A stretch of DNA of 64,000 bases from NCBI GenBank assembly GCA_018806985.1, contig JADANN010000192.1, forward strand, positions 1,054,001 to 1,118,000, given 5' to 3'. Under the pieces are notes generated by a model. It was not told the origin of the DNA. It ran no database searches and saw only the letters and a program-made list of their open reading frames with translations. Source of the stretch: Angiostrongylus vasorum. Taxonomy: Eukaryota; Nematoda; Chromadorea; Rhabditida; Metastrongylidae. The stretch's first letter is position 1, and each line of letters starts with the position of its first letter. Below are positions 61,082 to 64,000 of this stretch, in pieces. Position numbers and translations under genes: made by a program.

Positions 61082-61444
61082 ATAGGAAGGTTAAATTAAC
61101 ACACAATCTACTATTCAAAACATTTTTCATAACCCAAGCAGAAAAACAATACTTCCTTGCACCCCACTAGGCGTCCCTAGGACGCGAATGCATAAGGAAG
61201 ATTTTGAAATAAAAGTTGCCATCACAATGATGCAGGGGATATTTGCAAAACTTGTGCCTTACGTCAGATCAAACCGCGACTAACCTTTCCGGAGGCTCAC
61301 GTGTAACGGAGACGCCACGGTGACCCCTCGTTCTGCATTTAAGCCAGTCTTTTCACCCAAGTGGTGCCAACAGCGATTACCCGTCAACGGTAATGATTTG
61401 AGCAACACTATTAGGCGATTAAACCCAGTTAGAGTGGCACTAGT

Positions 61445-61625
61445 TTAAAAAGACTGGCTGAGAGAAAGGCAAAACGAGGGCCTCAGCGGTGTCGTGCGTA
61501 ACACGTGAGCCTCCAGAAGGGATAACCGTGATTCGATCTGGCCTGGGCTCCAAGTTTTGTAATTATTTCAGCATCATTGCGGTTGAATTTCACATAATAC
61601 CCTGACGTGATAGAATTATCGGCAG
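61445..61625 (+). mobile_element. SINE family B inside PLE debris
   Basis: GACTGGCTGAGAGAAAGGCA, GTCGTGCGTAACACGTGAGC, box B GTGATTCGATCTGG, tail TTTCAGCATCATTGCGGTTG and CACATAATACCCTGACG. Confidence 0.7.
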
Positions 61626-61976
61626 TGGATAAAGGTTATGCAGAAGTAACTATCCTCGCAAAGGGATCTAAAAGTTCTACGCGTAAAACTCTTGAAGCGC
61701 TTTGGACAAATTGCAACAATTCAGAACAGAACAGCAGGAAGGAGTATCTTGTAATCAGGTATAACCTCGTACCATGGTGATTTTTTGACCCGAGCCAAAG
61801 CAAATTCCCCACCATTCAAATCTGGTGTCAAAAAAATAACTGGAAGACTTATAAACAACAAAACAGTGTCTGAAAAAAAGCTAATCGCTATGCAATTAAT
61901 ATTTATGATTTGAGCTTTCTATTTAGGTTATGGGAGTGTTTGACTGAGTAGAGTGCACATCAATCTGTCTTCTTCC

Positions 61977-62013
61977 AGCCTCTGAAGAAGCCGAAACTGC
62001 GGAAACTTCAACG
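61977..62013 (+). ncRNA. Degenerate hammerhead motif, astacin 2 intron, antisense strand
   Basis: CTGAAGA and GAAAC present; stem II GCCGAAACTGCG pairs poorly; GTC reads TTC. Followed by typical pLTR sequence. Confidence 0.4.
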
Positions 62014-62744
62014 ATTGTCTGTTAATGTATGCTGTAGTAACAACCTTGTGAATGGTCATCAAGGAAAAACAGTGGCATATTGATCACTGATGAGGTCAGA
62101 ATAGAGTCAGTTTTAAACCTGCTATAAAATATGGTATTTTTAAGAGGTGCTCCCCAAATGTGTCTCACCGTCACATCGCCTTCTCAAGGGATAAAGTTTG
62201 GTCTCCACCAAGTCGTCCAATATTCGAAAAACGCCCCTGTTCCTTGACTACGACCACCTTGTCCTGAGCTGCAAGTCGCTGTTTTAAAAAGAAATTTGTC
62301 TATTCGTTATGGAACATATACGAACCATTTTTTGTCTTCCACAAAGTCGACGCAAGTTGAGTCGCTCCACACCTTCATACCTTTTTTTGAAAAGTTTCTG
62401 CACGAGTTGATCTAAAATGTCCGGTTCTAAAGTGTAAGAACATAGAGAAGTTCGAGAATTATCAATGAAATTTAAAGGCTTCCTGAAGAGAAGAGGACTG
62501 AAATAGTTGCTGGAAGATTGATATCCGCTTCAACGTCCGTACTTGTGAAATAAATGCCGTAAGAAATGTGTAATGAGTGAAGATTTGCTGGAGCTCTGCT
62601 CTTCTCTCATGTCATTTACTATCACCATTCACACCTTTGCTGCTTAATCACTTCTACCATTCACCTTTGTTACTTTGTTATTTAATTTCATGATGTCCGT
62701 TTAACTATTTTTTGTTACCCACTGTTATAAATGCTTATTATTAG

Positions 62745-63050
62745 CAATTCCCAGGACCGACTTTCCATTAACCTCGTCACTGATCAATAAACTAATGTTT
62801 TTCTAATATTAAACTTCTCTAACAAACACGACGTTGTCTTGAGAGGTTATTTCATTCGAAAGTTGCTCCACCCAGGACATTCAACTTGAACGACAACGAG
62901 GATCCACAACGTGACAACGAACGACTGTGAACAGTCGACCCGATCGTCGGCTCTAAAGAAGGCGAAGACGTCGAAACATTAGGGCGAATGAAAGTCATGC
63001 AACAACCTTGTGTACGCCCAACGATGCAAAAAAAATACACTGATTATTCA
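62745..63050. mobile_element. pLTR fragments in opposed orientation, astacin 2 intron
   Basis: Minus-strand tail CAGGACCGACTTTCCATTAA at about 62751, then plus-strand hammerhead remnant at 62949 and pLTR phrase CAACAACCTTGTG. No coding remnant seen. Confidence 0.45.
62949..62983 (+). ncRNA. Degenerate hammerhead motif
   Basis: GGCT, CTAAAGA (core G lost), GGCGAAGACGTC, GAAAC, ATT. Followed by the pLTR phrase CAACAACCTTGTG. No GIY-YIG remnant precedes it. Confidence 0.35.
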
Positions 63051-63145
63051 CACCAAGACTAAACGAAATTCGCTTTAGTGAATTACAAATTCATTTTTAC
63101 TGGCGTCATAAATATTGCTTTTTACTATTTATTACTGCCACAGGG

Positions 63146-63410
63146 GGCGCGATGCGGCGCAGGGGTCGGAGGTGCCCTGCAACACACACGTGGAATCGAT
63201 TCCCGCGCTGAGCCTTCCATTGCTCCGGGGTTGGCAGATTGGTACCAGACTTGTCTGGGAGGATAGCAGCATTGGCTCGATGCATCGGTACGCCACCGTG
63301 AGTCATTGTAAAGGCCAGATATGCATTCAACCACCTCAAAATGATGCTTAATGGAGTCGGATGCATGCCGCATCCCTCAGAGATTGATCAACGCCGAGAG
63401 CTTTATCCTT
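63146..63410 (+). mobile_element. SINE family A in astacin 2 intron
   Basis: Head GCGGCGCAGGGGTCGGAGGT to tail AACGCCGAGAGCTTTATCC, then a TTTTTATTATTATTCC-type end. Antisense to the astacin pseudogene. Confidence 0.85.
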
Positions 63411-64000
63411 TTTTATTATTATTCCTACTACTATTATTCGTTGCTCTTTCTTAGGTCCTAAGAACACCTATTATTCTCAGGTGGTTAAAGGCAAAACTGG
63501 AGTTTTTTCACTCAAAGAGAAGAAAGATTTCATAAAGCCGACTAGATGTATTGAACGTGTAAAAAACACCGTCCTTCCATGTTGTGTTCCCCATCGACAT
63601 CGTCCCTCAACACCTGTCTTTTCGTGCTAACAGTATCTTCCAACCGTTTGAACAGCCCCCTCTCTCTGTCTCCTGAATCAACCAATGAGGTTTTGCTAGG
63701 TTTCAATAGAATCATTTTTCAAATATTAAAGTACTTTGTTAGGTCGATGTCACTTTGGGCAACAGTCGCTCCAGTTGCTCGACTAGAATTGATCTTCAGA
63801 GCCGGCTTTATATCGTATTCCGTCGCGATCGCCTGTTAAGTGATAAAAGTAGTTTTTAAAGGTGCAAAAAGAGTGGCAAGTTTACAAAAATCTGGAAAGA
63901 AAGAATTGGTTTAACACCATTTCTGCGCAAGGTTTGATTTCCGTTTTCCCGCTTTACAGGGTCGTTTGAATTAATATTTCCGTTATGCCCGAAATTTTAG

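Larger units (their letters stand above)
60985..62090. mobile_element. PLE 3' fragment with inverted pLTR, astacin 2 intron
   Basis: Left: minus-strand pLTR with hammerhead (60985-61090). Middle: plus-strand GIY-YIG remnants TPLGVPRTRMHKEDFEIKV (about 61160) and AEVTILAKGS, RKTLEALW (about 61640-61720), separated by a family B SINE. Right: plus-strand pLTR with hammerhead (61977-62013), ending near GGTCATCAAGGAAAAACAG. Confidence 0.6.
59767..63840 (-). pseudogene. Astacin-family metalloprotease, copy 2, frameshifted paralogue
   Basis: Same exon plan as the copy at 45.9-49.2 kb. Propeptide-like sequence lies near 63735-63835 and a STKR processing exon from 63543. Exons: 62326-62411, 62169-62268, 60820-60924 (intact zinc motif HEIGHVLGFFH then TMQRYDRD), 60653-60753 (SIMHYGEL), 60472-60593 (FSDIFMINEHYGCN), 60296-60409 (EGF-like), 60124-60240, 59945-60069 and 59767-59887 (CUB, stop TAA). 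The exons from 60472 to 60924 and from 59767 to 60240 match copy 1 in phase. Lesions: an extra base in the STKR exon before TWKDG, a seventh A in an A run near 62390, an exon one base shorter than its paralogue at 62169-62268, and loss of one TG in the EGF exon (TGTGATC reads TGATC near 60303). A family A SINE (63146-63410) and PLE/SINE B debris fill its introns. The first exon is not seen and may lie beyond the window. Confidence 0.85.

Overview
The window looks like repeat-rich nuclear DNA from a parasitic clade V nematode. A strongylid, possibly a hookworm, is the best guess. This rests on nematode-type astacin protease genes with short introns and TTTCAG-like acceptors, and on Penelope-like and RTE-type retroelements and tRNA-derived SINEs of kinds I associate with hookworm genomes. 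The species is inference. There are no bacterial operons, rRNA genes, CRISPR arrays or intact tRNA genes.

Only two loci are convincing host genes. Both are on the minus strand and are paralogous secreted astacin metalloproteases with propeptide, catalytic, EGF-like and CUB regions. Copy 1 (45,883-49,210) can be followed from signal peptide to stop; the one coding lesion seen is a one-base expansion of a T run inside the zinc-binding exon, though one propeptide splice junction is unresolved. Copy 2 (59,767 to about 63,840) has the same exon plan and an intact zinc motif, but frameshifts in several other exons, so it is called a pseudogene. Retroelement debris with outward-facing hammerhead motifs sits in the same intron of both copies.

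Most of the rest is mobile DNA. Penelope-like elements (PLEs) are represented by one nearly full but degraded copy (about 5,040-7,600), a second copy (about 37,650-39,860) and many 3' ends. The 3' ends carry a GIY-YIG endonuclease remnant followed by a pseudo-LTR (pLTR) with a compact hammerhead ribozyme motif. A 416-bp pLTR-derived element with a hairpin and two opposed hammerheads is inserted into the second PLE and flanked by a perfect 12-bp direct repeat. Three RTE-type non-LTR remnants and one probable Ty3/gypsy fragment are also present.

Four short dispersed families, named A to D here, are scattered throughout. A, B and C have tRNA-like heads with Pol III box A/B-like motifs; D is unclassified. 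The largest structure is an inverted duplication: arms of about 3.2 kb (33,730-36,943 and 40,819-44,030) around a 3.9-kb spacer that holds the second PLE. The arms resemble each other far more closely than their repeats resemble other copies in the window.

Region by region: 1-4.4 kb PLE/SINE debris; 5.0-7.6 kb PLE 1; 8-32 kb mostly unannotated AT-rich sequence with SINEs, one RTE 3' end and one gypsy remnant; 33.7-44.0 kb inverted duplication; 44-45.7 kb SINEs; 45.9-49.2 kb astacin 1; 49-59 kb repeats including two RTE remnants and a PLE fragment; 59.8 kb to the end astacin 2 with nested repeats.
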